The translations under genes and the position numbers were made by a program. Below the pieces are notes generated by a model. That model searched no databases and was not told the DNA's origin. It worked only from the letters and a program-made list of their open reading frames with translations. From positions 27,220-91,219 of the forward strand of contig NZ_JAYGIG010000118.1 of NCBI RefSeq assembly GCF_034932105.1: a DNA stretch of 64,000 nucleotides, read 5' to 3'. Shown here in pieces: positions 53,170-60,486 of this stretch (position 1 is the first letter of the stretch; every line of letters begins with the position of its first letter). Source of the stretch: Leptothoe sp034932105. Its GTDB lineage: Bacteria; Cyanobacteriota; Cyanobacteriia; Phormidesmidales; Phormidesmidaceae.

Positions 53170-54252
53170 ATGAACCCACAGCAGGTAATCACCGACCTTC
53201 AGACCCAAGGCCTTAACCTGGTCACCGACACCGTTGGTGCCTCGGGTCGCAAGGGGGGAGCGGGTCCATCGGATCATAAAGCTGTCACCATTGGTGAAAC
53301 CACGTTCATGGTGCCGGTGTACACCGATGGGGCGGCAGAGTCTCCCTATAGCGTGGGATCCGAGGCGGGGCAGGCTGTACTCACCAAAAATAACCAGGTG
53401 ATCACCCAGCTGGACTTTCCGGAACGGCCCCAGTTTTATGATCTCACCACCGCTGAGGGTATTCCCTACTGGAAAATTGCCCTACTCCACAGCCGTAATG
53501 TTTTGGCCACCACCGTCCTTCAAACCTGTATTCGTTACGAAAACCGTAAAACCGCCTGTCAATTTTGCGCCATTGGCCAGTCCCTAGAGGCCGATCGCAC
53601 CATTGCCGAAAAAACACCCCAACAGCTGGCAGAGGTAGCCGAAGCCGCTGTGAGACTGGACGGGGTAGAAAACATGATCATGACCACCGGCACTCCGAAT
53701 ACTACCGACCGGGGAGCCGCCTACCTGACGGACTGTGCCCAGGCGATTCGGGCGCGGGTGGATCTGCCCATTCAGGCTCAGTGTGAGCCCCCCAATGACT
53801 TTGTCTGGTTTGAGCGTATGCGGGCAGCCGGAGTTGATAGTTTGGGCATGCACCTGGAAGCGGCTGATCCTGCTGTGCGGGCCAAGATTATGCCGGGTAA
53901 GGCGAGGGTACCCCTTTCCTATTATTTCAAAGCCTTTGAAGCCGCGACCACAGTTTTCGGTCGGGGGCAGGTGAGTACTTATTTATTGGCCGGGCTGGGG
54001 GATAGTAAAGAGACATTACTAGAAGTGAGTGAGCGACTGATTAACATCGGTGTATATCCTTTTGTGGTGCCGTTTGTACCCATTGGGGGAACGCCTTTGG
54101 CTCACCATCAACCCCCCAGTAGTGAGTTTATGGTGGATTTATACCAGGGTATTGGTCAGATGCTGAAGCAGGCAAATTTGTTGTCTAGCCAGATGAAGGC
54201 AGGCTGTGCTAAGTGTGGAGCCTGTTCGGCTTTGTCTTTGTTTGAGAGTTGA
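53170..54252 (+). CDS. nitD: Nit1C radical SAM enzyme (MSMEG_0568 family)
   Basis: 360 aa from ATG 53170; the frame extends further upstream into nitC, which is unlikely to be translated. A probable 4Fe-4S site has Cys at about 119, 129 and 132 (CIRYENRKTACQFC), a spacing unlike the usual CxxxCxxC but shown by this family as I recall it. A C-terminal cluster CAKCGAC (about 344-350) may hold a second centre. MTTGTPNTTDRG and AQCEPPNDFVWFERMRAAGVDSLGMHLEAADP follow the radical SAM barrel, similar to biotin and lipoate synthase relatives. The reaction is unknown. Third gene of the operon. Confidence 0.9.
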   Translation: MNPQQVITDLQTQGLNLVTDTVGASGRKGGAGPSDHKAVTIGETTFMVPVYTDGAAESPYSVGSEAGQAVLTKNNQVITQLDFPERPQFYDLTTAEGIPYWKIALLHSRNVLATTVLQTCIRYENRKTACQFCAIGQSLEADRTIAEKTPQQLAEVAEAAVRLDGVENMIMTTGTPNTTDRGAAYLTDCAQAIRARVDLPIQAQCEPPNDFVWFERMRAAGVDSLGMHLEAADPAVRAKIMPGKARVPLSYYFKAFEAATTVFGRGQVSTYLLAGLGDSKETLLEVSERLINIGVYPFVVPFVPIGGTPLAHHQPPSSEFMVDLYQGIGQMLKQANLLSSQMKAGCAKCGACSALSLFES

Positions 54253-54602
54253 GAGAGAAAAGTGTCACCCAGTTGGGCATTTTAATCCCCTCCTGTGAGG
54301 GTTCTCCTGGGAGGAGTACCTACGGCGGGGTGGTTCGATCTTTAGCGCTAGCGGATGACCCACCCCGTTGCCCCTCCCAGGAGGGGATTTGGTGATCGGT
54401 TGTGGTGTTAAGTGTGGCATTTAAGTCTTAAGAGTATGAAAAAACTTACCTGTAGTTTTCAATTTGCCCGATCTCAGGGGGTGTCCTGGGCGGGGTGGGT
54501 ATCGACCTTTAGGGCCAGCGGGTAACCCACCCCGTTGCCCCTCCCAGGAGGGGATTTGGTGATCGATTGTGGTGTTAAGTGTGGCATTTAAGTCTTAAGA
54601 GT
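54253..54602 (+). repeat. Tandem duplication of the nitE leader, with REP-like hairpins
   Basis: A unit of about 142 bases occurs twice with an offset of 167: about 54324-54465 and 54491-54632. Each contains a GGCGGGGTGG/CCACCCCGTTGCC arm pair, the word CCCCTCCCAGGAGGGG (54371-54386 and 54538-54553), a conserved leader and then an ATG with the first codons of nitE (54436 and 54603). The first copy opens a frame of only 29 codons ending at 54525. The second is the real gene. Confidence 0.85.
54436..54525 (+). pseudogene. Duplicated 5' fragment of nitE
   Basis: 29 codons beginning MKKLTCSFQFA, matching the first 11 codons of the true nitE (MKKRTYSFQLA), then running into repeat sequence and a stop. 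Same leader, same frame position relative to the repeat. It could act as a decoy upstream ORF, but is most simply a by-product of the tandem duplication. Confidence 0.75.
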
Positions 54603-55115
54603 ATGAAAAAACGTACCTATAGTTTCCAACTGGCTCTATCAACATCGGATATTACCGATTACTTTGATCTACGGCAACAGATCTTTTGCGAGGAACAAGG
54701 TCTCTTCCAAAATCACGATCGCGACTCCATTGACCCTACCTCTTACCCCATCGTCGCTATTGCCCACACACCCGATCACCCTGACCAAATTGTCGGCGTT
54801 GTTCGCATCTATGAACAGCAGCCTCGCCTTTGGTACGGCGGTCGCCTAGGGGTGCATCCCGACTTTCGCCGGGTGGGCCGTATTGGTAAAGGTCTGATCC
54901 AAAAAGCAGTGACAACGGCCAATACCTGGGGTTGCGATCGCTTCCTCGCCACCGTCCAACTCCAAAATGTCCGCTTCTTCACCCGTCTCCACTGGCAAAG
55001 CCTAGAAGAAATAGAAGTCCTAGGCCATCCCCACCACCTGATGGAAGCCGATCTGGAACATTATCCTGCTACCGATCAGCCCCGTCCGTCGTTGCCCCTT
55101 GAACAAGTAGCTTAA
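54603..55115 (+). CDS. nitE: Nit1C GNAT-family N-acetyltransferase (MSMEG_0567 N-terminal type)
   Basis: 170 aa from ATG 54603 (the open frame starts at GTG 54579). GNAT core: VGVVRIYEQQPRLWYGGRLGVHPDFRR, with the acetyl-CoA-binding motif A at RVGRIGKGLIQKAV (about 88-101), and FFTRLHW near the end. Opens with DYFDLRQQIFCEEQGLF, the substrate-side helix. Acceptor unknown. In some bacteria this domain and the AIR-synthase-like domain of the next gene are one polypeptide, which supports their joint action. The leader and first codons are duplicated upstream. A HIP1 site (54934) flips skew sharply. Confidence 0.88.
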   Translation: MKKRTYSFQLALSTSDITDYFDLRQQIFCEEQGLFQNHDRDSIDPTSYPIVAIAHTPDHPDQIVGVVRIYEQQPRLWYGGRLGVHPDFRRVGRIGKGLIQKAVTTANTWGCDRFLATVQLQNVRFFTRLHWQSLEEIEVLGHPHHLMEADLEHYPATDQPRPSLPLEQVA

Positions 55116-55327
55116 ACAATATCAAGAACCAATTTTACAAGTTGGATCCCACGCTCTAAATTTCCTGCAAAAACCAGGCCAGAACCTATATACTCGCCCC
55201 CGCCGTAACCCTAGCTTTGCTCCCCAGCATGAGGGTTGTAGGGCGGCTAACTATCCAAGCTACTTTCCTATCCTCCCTTCATCCCAGAATTCACTAGAAA
55301 ATCAGAGAATGCAATGCCATCTAACCA

Positions 55328-56311
55328 ATGCCTACCAACGATCACACCAGCCTTTCTGAGCTAATCATCACCCTCCAAACCTCTCTTAGCATCCTTCACA
55401 AACAAGACATCCAAACCGCCGCCACCATCCTCGGCCAATACGTCCACACCCCCACCAACACCCCTATCCACCTCGGCGACGACTGTGCCGCCATCCCCGA
55501 CGGTGAAGGCTACCTCCTCCTTGCTGCCGAAGGTCTCTGGCCCCAGCTGGTCACCCAAGATCCCTGGTTCGCCGGATGGTGCGCCATCATGGTCAACATC
55601 TCCGACATCGCCGCCATGGGCGGCACACCCATCGCCGTAGTCGATGCCCTCTGGAGTAAGTCCGTTGCTGCCAGCACACCCCTCTGGCAAGGGATGCAAG
55701 CTGCTGCCCAGGCTTACAATGTGCCTATCGTCGGAGGCCATACCAATTGCCATAGTCCCTACGATGGTCTGGCTGTCGCCATTCTGGGTCGGGCCCAGCG
55801 GCTGATTACTAGCTTTGATGCTCAACCCGGTGATGATTTGGTGATGGTGGTGAATATGGCCGGTAGTTACTACGGTGACTATCCCTTTTGGAATGCGGCG
55901 ACAACGGCTGAACCGGCTGTTTTGCAACAGCAGCTCGGTCTGCTACCTAAGCTGGCTGAGGGGGGGCTATGTCATGCGGGTAAGGACATTAGTATGGGGG
56001 GGCTGGCGGGTACGCTGCTGATGTTGACCGAGGCTTCGGGCTGTGGGGCTACGTTGAATTTGGATTGGGTACCTCGTCCGGCGGATGTTGCTTGGGATAA
56101 GTGGCTGACGAGTTTTCCTAGCTTTGGTTTTTTGTTGACTGTGCCGTCGGAAAAGTTGGCTCAGGTGCAGGCGTTGTTTAGGCCCTATGGGTTGACTTGT
56201 GAGGCAATTGGTCAGGTAACGGCGGGGTCCCAGGTGATTTTTCAGCAGGGTGGAGAACAGGAATTGTTTTGGGATTTGAGTTGTCCGTTGACAGGATTTG
56301 GGAAGGGATGA
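55328..56311 (+). CDS. nitF: Nit1C AIR-synthase-like protein (sll0787 family)
   Basis: 327 aa related to PurM/SelD/ThiL ATP-dependent synthetases. HLGDDCAAIPDGEGYLLLAAEGLWP (about 48-72) is the Gly-Asp-Asp nucleotide/metal site, NISDIAAMGGTPIAVVDALWS (about 90-110) and VGGHTNC (about 138) follow PurM, and AGKDISMGGLAGTLLML (about 217-233) is the C-terminal glycine-rich block. The reaction is unknown but it is a constant Nit1C member. It starts 212 bases after nitE. Codon choice changes within the gene: the first 450 bases are C-ended and the rest mainly G- or T-ended. No nitG-like gene follows. Confidence 0.88.
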   Translation: MPTNDHTSLSELIITLQTSLSILHKQDIQTAATILGQYVHTPTNTPIHLGDDCAAIPDGEGYLLLAAEGLWPQLVTQDPWFAGWCAIMVNISDIAAMGGTPIAVVDALWSKSVAASTPLWQGMQAAAQAYNVPIVGGHTNCHSPYDGLAVAILGRAQRLITSFDAQPGDDLVMVVNMAGSYYGDYPFWNAATTAEPAVLQQQLGLLPKLAEGGLCHAGKDISMGGLAGTLLMLTEASGCGATLNLDWVPRPADVAWDKWLTSFPSFGFLLTVPSEKLAQVQALFRPYGLTCEAIGQVTAGSQVIFQQGGEQELFWDLSCPLTGFGKG

Positions 56312-56583
56312 TCCTGGAGCTCATCTCCGACATATATGCATTAGCCCCGGAGAGGCGTTACCCTCCCCCGATCCCCAATCCTCTCATCCAACTCCCCATC
56401 TCCCCTTCAGAGAGATCACGATGAGCCTGTTCCGAATAATCTTCTGCTGTCACTCCTGTCTCCTGTCTTCTGACTTCACTTTCCACAGTGCCGCCCGAGC
56501 CAATAGACCAAAAGGAAATCGTAGGGTGTGTCACAAAACCATCACCATAGGCGCGAAATTCACCTTAATGGGTGACCCCACCT

Positions 56584-57540
56584 CTAACCCATCCCTAGGG
56601 TGCCAATCAGAGCATGGATACTGTTGCGAGTGACCGGCAGGCTATCCACCACCATGGCCGCTGACAACAACATCATGTAGAAGATGGAATACTTGAAAAC
56701 GCCTCGGGCTAGGTCGCGATCGCAAGGGCATTGCTTCAAATCATAGGCCTTACGCAGAAACAGACCGCCCAAAATCAGCGCCAGTAGACCATATAACCAA
56801 CCACAGGCTTCCGTGGGGCACACCATCAACAACGTCACCGGCACCAACAACAGGGTATAAAGCCAAATCTGATTCGCCGTTTCTTCATTACCCACCACCA
56901 CCGGCAACATTGGCACATTTACCTTGGCATAATCCTCCTTAATCAGCATGGCCAAGGCCCAAAAGTGGGGTGGGGTCCACACAAATACAATGGCAAAGAA
57001 AATCCAAGCAGCCCAACCCACATGGCCAGTGACAGCGGCCCAACCCACCATGGGGGGAATGGCCCCGGCCGCCCCACCGATGACAATATTCTGAGGTGAG
57101 GACCGCTTTAGCCAGTGGGTATACACACCAATATAAACAACAAGCCCGGCCATAGCCAAACCAGCGGCAAGCAAGTTGGCAAACCAGGTCAGCACAGTAA
57201 AGGACAAAATCGCCAAGATGGCAGCAAAAATCAACGCATCGCGCACCTGGATTCGCCCCGAAGGTAGGGGACGATCCCGCGTGCGTTCCATGTCGTAGTC
57301 AATGTCCCGGTCGTACACACAGTTAATCACCTGGGCTGAAGCGGCGGCTAACCAACCACCCGCCATGGTCATCAACACCAACAACAAATCTGGATGGCCC
57401 TGGGCCGCAACCCACATGCTGGCCGCTGTTTCAATCAACAACAGCGGAATGATGCGAGGTTTGGTCAGCTGGTAGTAACTGCGACAGACTTGGGCAAAGT
57501 TCTCATGGTGAACCCTAGGGGCAAGATTAGAAGGTTGCAT
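56584..57540 (-). CDS. ctaB: Protoheme IX farnesyltransferase (haem O synthase)
   Basis: 318 aa UbiA-family membrane enzyme that adds farnesyl to protohaem to make haem O for cytochrome oxidase. The motif NCVYDRDIDYDMERTRDRPLPSGR (about 92-115) has the N-x3-D-x3-D prenyl-diphosphate/Mg site, and WTPPHFWALAMLIKEDYAKVNVPMLPVVVG is the second conserved loop. It has about eight to nine spans. It converges on nitF. It starts at ATG 57540 and lies 291 bases after ctaA on the same strand, so the two are probably co-regulated. Confidence 0.96.
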   Translation of the reverse strand: MQPSNLAPRVHHENFAQVCRSYYQLTKPRIIPLLLIETAASMWVAAQGHPDLLLVLMTMAGGWLAAASAQVINCVYDRDIDYDMERTRDRPLPSGRIQVRDALIFAAILAILSFTVLTWFANLLAAGLAMAGLVVYIGVYTHWLKRSSPQNIVIGGAAGAIPPMVGWAAVTGHVGWAAWIFFAIVFVWTPPHFWALAMLIKEDYAKVNVPMLPVVVGNEETANQIWLYTLLLVPVTLLMVCPTEACGWLYGLLALILGGLFLRKAYDLKQCPCDRDLARGVFKYSIFYMMLLSAAMVVDSLPVTRNSIHALIGTLGMG

Positions 57541-57831
57541 AGGAAATAGGAGAAATAGCTAATAAATGGGATGAAGGGGAAAAGTGATGCAGAAAAAACG
57601 ATGAAGGGAAAATCTTAGGTTTGAGTTGGCTTAAGAGTCGTTGGAGCCAGATAGACCTTTTAGGCCATTACTTTTAAGAGGTGTGTACACCATAGCTCGA
57701 TCCGGGGGATTGAGGAGAATTGTCAAAATCGTAAATGTTGAGGATTCCCCATGCCCCCTGATCAAGGATGGAATACCAAAGCTATTGGCTATTTATTAAC
57801 AGCTCCTGACCGAAGGCATATTAGGCATAAT

Positions 57832-58773
57832 CTAAATGTTGACTGAAATCTTAAGGTTCTCTTCAGGTAGGGAGGAATCTCGGAGGGACAAGACGGTGAA
57901 ACAAACTAAAGTACCCAGTAAAGCAGCGCCAACGGCCTGATGGCAGACGGTGAGGGGCTCCACTTGGAGATGCAGCCGGAAGGTGGCCAACCCCAGAACG
58001 AGCTGTAGGCTTAGTAAGCCAAAGGCGATGTTGGCTTGGGTCCTGAATACCTCATCCAAAGCCGGTGTGCGCCATACCAATACCGTCAATAGGAGTACCG
58101 ACAGACTAGCGGGAATGATCCCCAGCAGGTGGGCATTGACAACATTACACAACTCCGCCAGCCCAAAACATTGGTGGGCGGCCCAGCGGGATCCCACCAA
58201 TCCCCCCAGCAGGCTTTGGCCATACACCAGTACGACGGCGGCACCACTAATCCAGGACAATTTTCCGGCAGTGCCTGTGGGCCGGTAGGGCCATAGGCCC
58301 ATGCCCATGGCCAACAGGGTGCAAAACACCAGGAGGGCCGTACCCAAATGGGCGGTAACAATGTCAAACCGCAACAGCTGGGTCACAGTAAGTCCTCCTA
58401 GCACCCCCTGGAAAACAACCAGGAAAAGAACTAATCCAGCTGCCCAGGGCACCCACCTGGCCAGGGACTGCCGCCAGCGTAGAGCCAGGGCCACCAAACC
58501 AATGGCCATCAGACCAATCAATGAGGCATCCAGCCGGTGAAACCATTCTAGGAATACCTGGAGATTCATCTGTTGACTGGGTACCAGCTGACCATAGCAT
58601 AGGGGCCAGTCCGGACAGGCTAACCCTGCATTCATCACCCGGGTGGCACTGCCAATGGCCATCAGAATCAGGGTGGCCACGGCCATTTTCCATACCCAGC
58701 GCCGTAAATAGGTCACCGGATCAAATCCGGCGGTCCTACTTGCCTGAAATGTGGATAACGAAGAATGAACCAT
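57832..58773 (-). CDS. ctaA: Haem A synthase
   Basis: 313 aa membrane enzyme of the CtaA/COX15 family that oxidises haem O to haem A. Eight spans. The signature IGSATRVMNAGLACPDWPLCYGQLVP (about 41-66) contains the Cys pair, EWFHRLDASLIGL (about 75-88) the first haem-ligand His, and VTAHLGTALLVF and CHQAVGAALLGTLV further His ligands. NVNAHLLGI gives the fourth. Divergent from the ctaCDE operon that uses its product; the 609-base gap between holds the promoters of both. Confidence 0.95.
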   Translation of the reverse strand: MVHSSLSTFQASRTAGFDPVTYLRRWVWKMAVATLILMAIGSATRVMNAGLACPDWPLCYGQLVPSQQMNLQVFLEWFHRLDASLIGLMAIGLVALALRWRQSLARWVPWAAGLVLFLVVFQGVLGGLTVTQLLRFDIVTAHLGTALLVFCTLLAMGMGLWPYRPTGTAGKLSWISGAAVVLVYGQSLLGGLVGSRWAAHQCFGLAELCNVVNAHLLGIIPASLSVLLLTVLVWRTPALDEVFRTQANIAFGLLSLQLVLGLATFRLHLQVEPLTVCHQAVGAALLGTLVCFTVLSLRDSSLPEENLKISVNI

Positions 58774-59382
58774 AAACCTAAAAACTCTCTTAAGAAGCTG
58801 AAATTGATCGACAGAGAGAAAGCTCTCCCTTACAGGGTAGGGAATTTTTCTGGTTTAGATGAAATACATTTAGGTTTTCTTTTCGTTTGCCAAATTCCAC
58901 TCATCATTCTGGGGCCCACAGCATGATCATTAGATAGAGCCCAGATAGCGCCTAAAGAAAATAGACAAAACCTGAAGAAAATCCTTAAATCCCTCAAATG
59001 AACTTTACAGACACTGTCATTTCTCAAGAGATAGCGCTACCTTGAGATGGGATAAAAAGCATTGCTGAATTCCTTTTAGGCCCATTGCCTAAACCCATTG
59101 ACATCACTCTTCATCCCATTTGTAGTAGACCAGAAGTAAGTCGAACAGCGTTACGTTCAGTTACAGTTTGATGAATTGATTACAGATTACCGTTCTGAAT
59201 CGAATGATTCGCTAGGGATACCCTATCTGGGGTAGCTGCAACAGTTGGGACATTTCACATTTCTTGTATATTTTTCTTGTATCTGTAGAATAAAAAACGA
59301 TTTTTAATTTGTTTCTATCCAGTCAATTCTTAAACAATTCTGTTTTACATAGCAGACCACCCCACAGGAGAATGTTCGAATC
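58774..59382. other. Divergent ctaA/ctaC control region
   Basis: 609 bases between the haem A synthase and oxidase operons. No gene seen. The stretch around 59261-59291 contains two TTCTTGTAT words followed by TAGAAT, described as a candidate ctaC promoter. No repeat or hairpin stands out. Confidence 0.4.
59264..59291 (+). promoter_or_regulatory. Candidate ctaCDE promoter
   Basis: TTGTAT (59264-59269) and TAGAAT (59286-59291) are separated by 16 bases, near a sigma-70 consensus. The start codon of ctaC is about 92 bases downstream. Chosen by eye; other pairs are possible in this AT-rich stretch. Confidence 0.35.
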
Positions 59383-60393
59383 GTGAACGGTATTCCTACG
59401 TCTATTATCACCATGCTGATCGGCATTGCCGTTACCCTAATCAGTCTTTGGTATGGCCAAAACCACGGTCTGATGCCCGTGGCCGCATCCACCGAGGCCG
59501 GTGAAGTCGATCAATTGTTTAATTTGATGATGACCATCGGTACGGGGCTGTTTCTGATTGTTCAGGGCACCTTGGTGATTGCCGTCATTCGGTTTCGTCG
59601 CAAAGCAGGGGATGAAACCGATGGTCCCCACATTGAGGGTAATATTCCACTGGAGATTGTTTGGACGGCGATCCCAGCCATTATTGTGTTGGGTCTCTCG
59701 GTGTATAGCTTCGAAATTTATACCGAGATGGGCGGTCTCAATTTGATGGAGCACCATTCTGCCAAGCCAGTGCAAGTGGCCTATGCTTCCTCGGGCGATG
59801 AAACCTCTAGCTATCCTATGTTGGCGGCATCTGGCTTAGGGGAGCCCCCCGATGAGGTAGCCCAGGATGCGGATGTCACCATTGATGTATTGGCCATGCA
59901 GTATGCCTTTGTCATGACCTATCCCGAGACGGGCATTGTGGACGGCGCGGTCCATGTGCCTGTGGGTAAGCTGGTGAAGCTGAATCTTAATGCTCAGGAT
60001 GTGATTCATGCCTTTTGGCTACCTGAGTTTCGCATCAAGCAGGATATGATCCCCGGTCAGCAGACGTCCCTGGTGCTGCGGGCAACCCGTGAGGGCACCT
60101 ATCCTGTGGTCTGTGCTGAGCTGTGTGGTCCTTACCATGGTGGCATGCGGGCTGAGCTGATTGTTCATTCCCTGGAAGGGTATGACGAGTGGCAACAACA
60201 GCGTCTGGCGGCAGCGCCGATGGACCTTTCCACTGCCATTGCGGCGGCGAGTTATAAGCCGGATGAAACCGATGCTGAGTATCTAGCTCATTTTGAACAG
60301 CCGATGCATTTAGGTATGGCAGCCGAGCATTTGGAGCACTTACAGCCTAGCCATGTACATCACAGCCAGATGGATGTGGCTTTGGTGCCATAA
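59383..60393 (+). CDS. ctaC: Cytochrome c oxidase subunit II
   Basis: 336 aa. Receives electrons from a soluble donor through CuA and passes them to subunit I at the thylakoid or plasma membrane. Two N-terminal spans (SIITMLIGIAVTLISLWYG; IGTGLFLIVQGTLVIAVI), then IEGNIPLEIVWTAIPAIIVLGLSVYS. The cupredoxin domain ends with VVCAELCGPYHGGMRAELIV (about 243-262), holding both CuA Cys, the His and the Met. The start is GTG 59383 with AGGAG 13 bases upstream; the ATG at 59373 hits a stop after four codons. A His-rich tail follows residue 310. First gene of ctaCDE. Confidence 0.95.
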   Translation: MNGIPTSIITMLIGIAVTLISLWYGQNHGLMPVAASTEAGEVDQLFNLMMTIGTGLFLIVQGTLVIAVIRFRRKAGDETDGPHIEGNIPLEIVWTAIPAIIVLGLSVYSFEIYTEMGGLNLMEHHSAKPVQVAYASSGDETSSYPMLAASGLGEPPDEVAQDADVTIDVLAMQYAFVMTYPETGIVDGAVHVPVGKLVKLNLNAQDVIHAFWLPEFRIKQDMIPGQQTSLVLRATREGTYPVVCAELCGPYHGGMRAELIVHSLEGYDEWQQQRLAAAPMDLSTAIAAASYKPDETDAEYLAHFEQPMHLGMAAEHLEHLQPSHVHHSQMDVALVP

Positions 60394-60486
60394 CCAGGCT
60401 GGTCTTTCAACAATCTGGTTATTTCTTTTCAGGCGGTGGGCCATGCCCATCCTTCTCCTTTTCCCCTTTCCCCTTCTACAACTCCC

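Larger units (their letters stand above)
16395..57520. repeat. Over-represented octamer CCCTAGGG, at least 10 copies
   Basis: Seen at 16395, 17199, 21165, 23976, 25915, 45738, 45834, 48796, 56593 and 57513. About one is expected by chance. Half overlap or lie beside gene ends (16395 eight bases after a stop, 23976 across a stop, 21165 at the centre of the 38-base palindrome). Confidence 0.7.

Noticed and set aside
56298..56633. Plus-strand ORF after nitF as a possible nitG
   Set aside because: It overlaps ctaB antisense, has no family blocks, and looks like repeat-derived translation.
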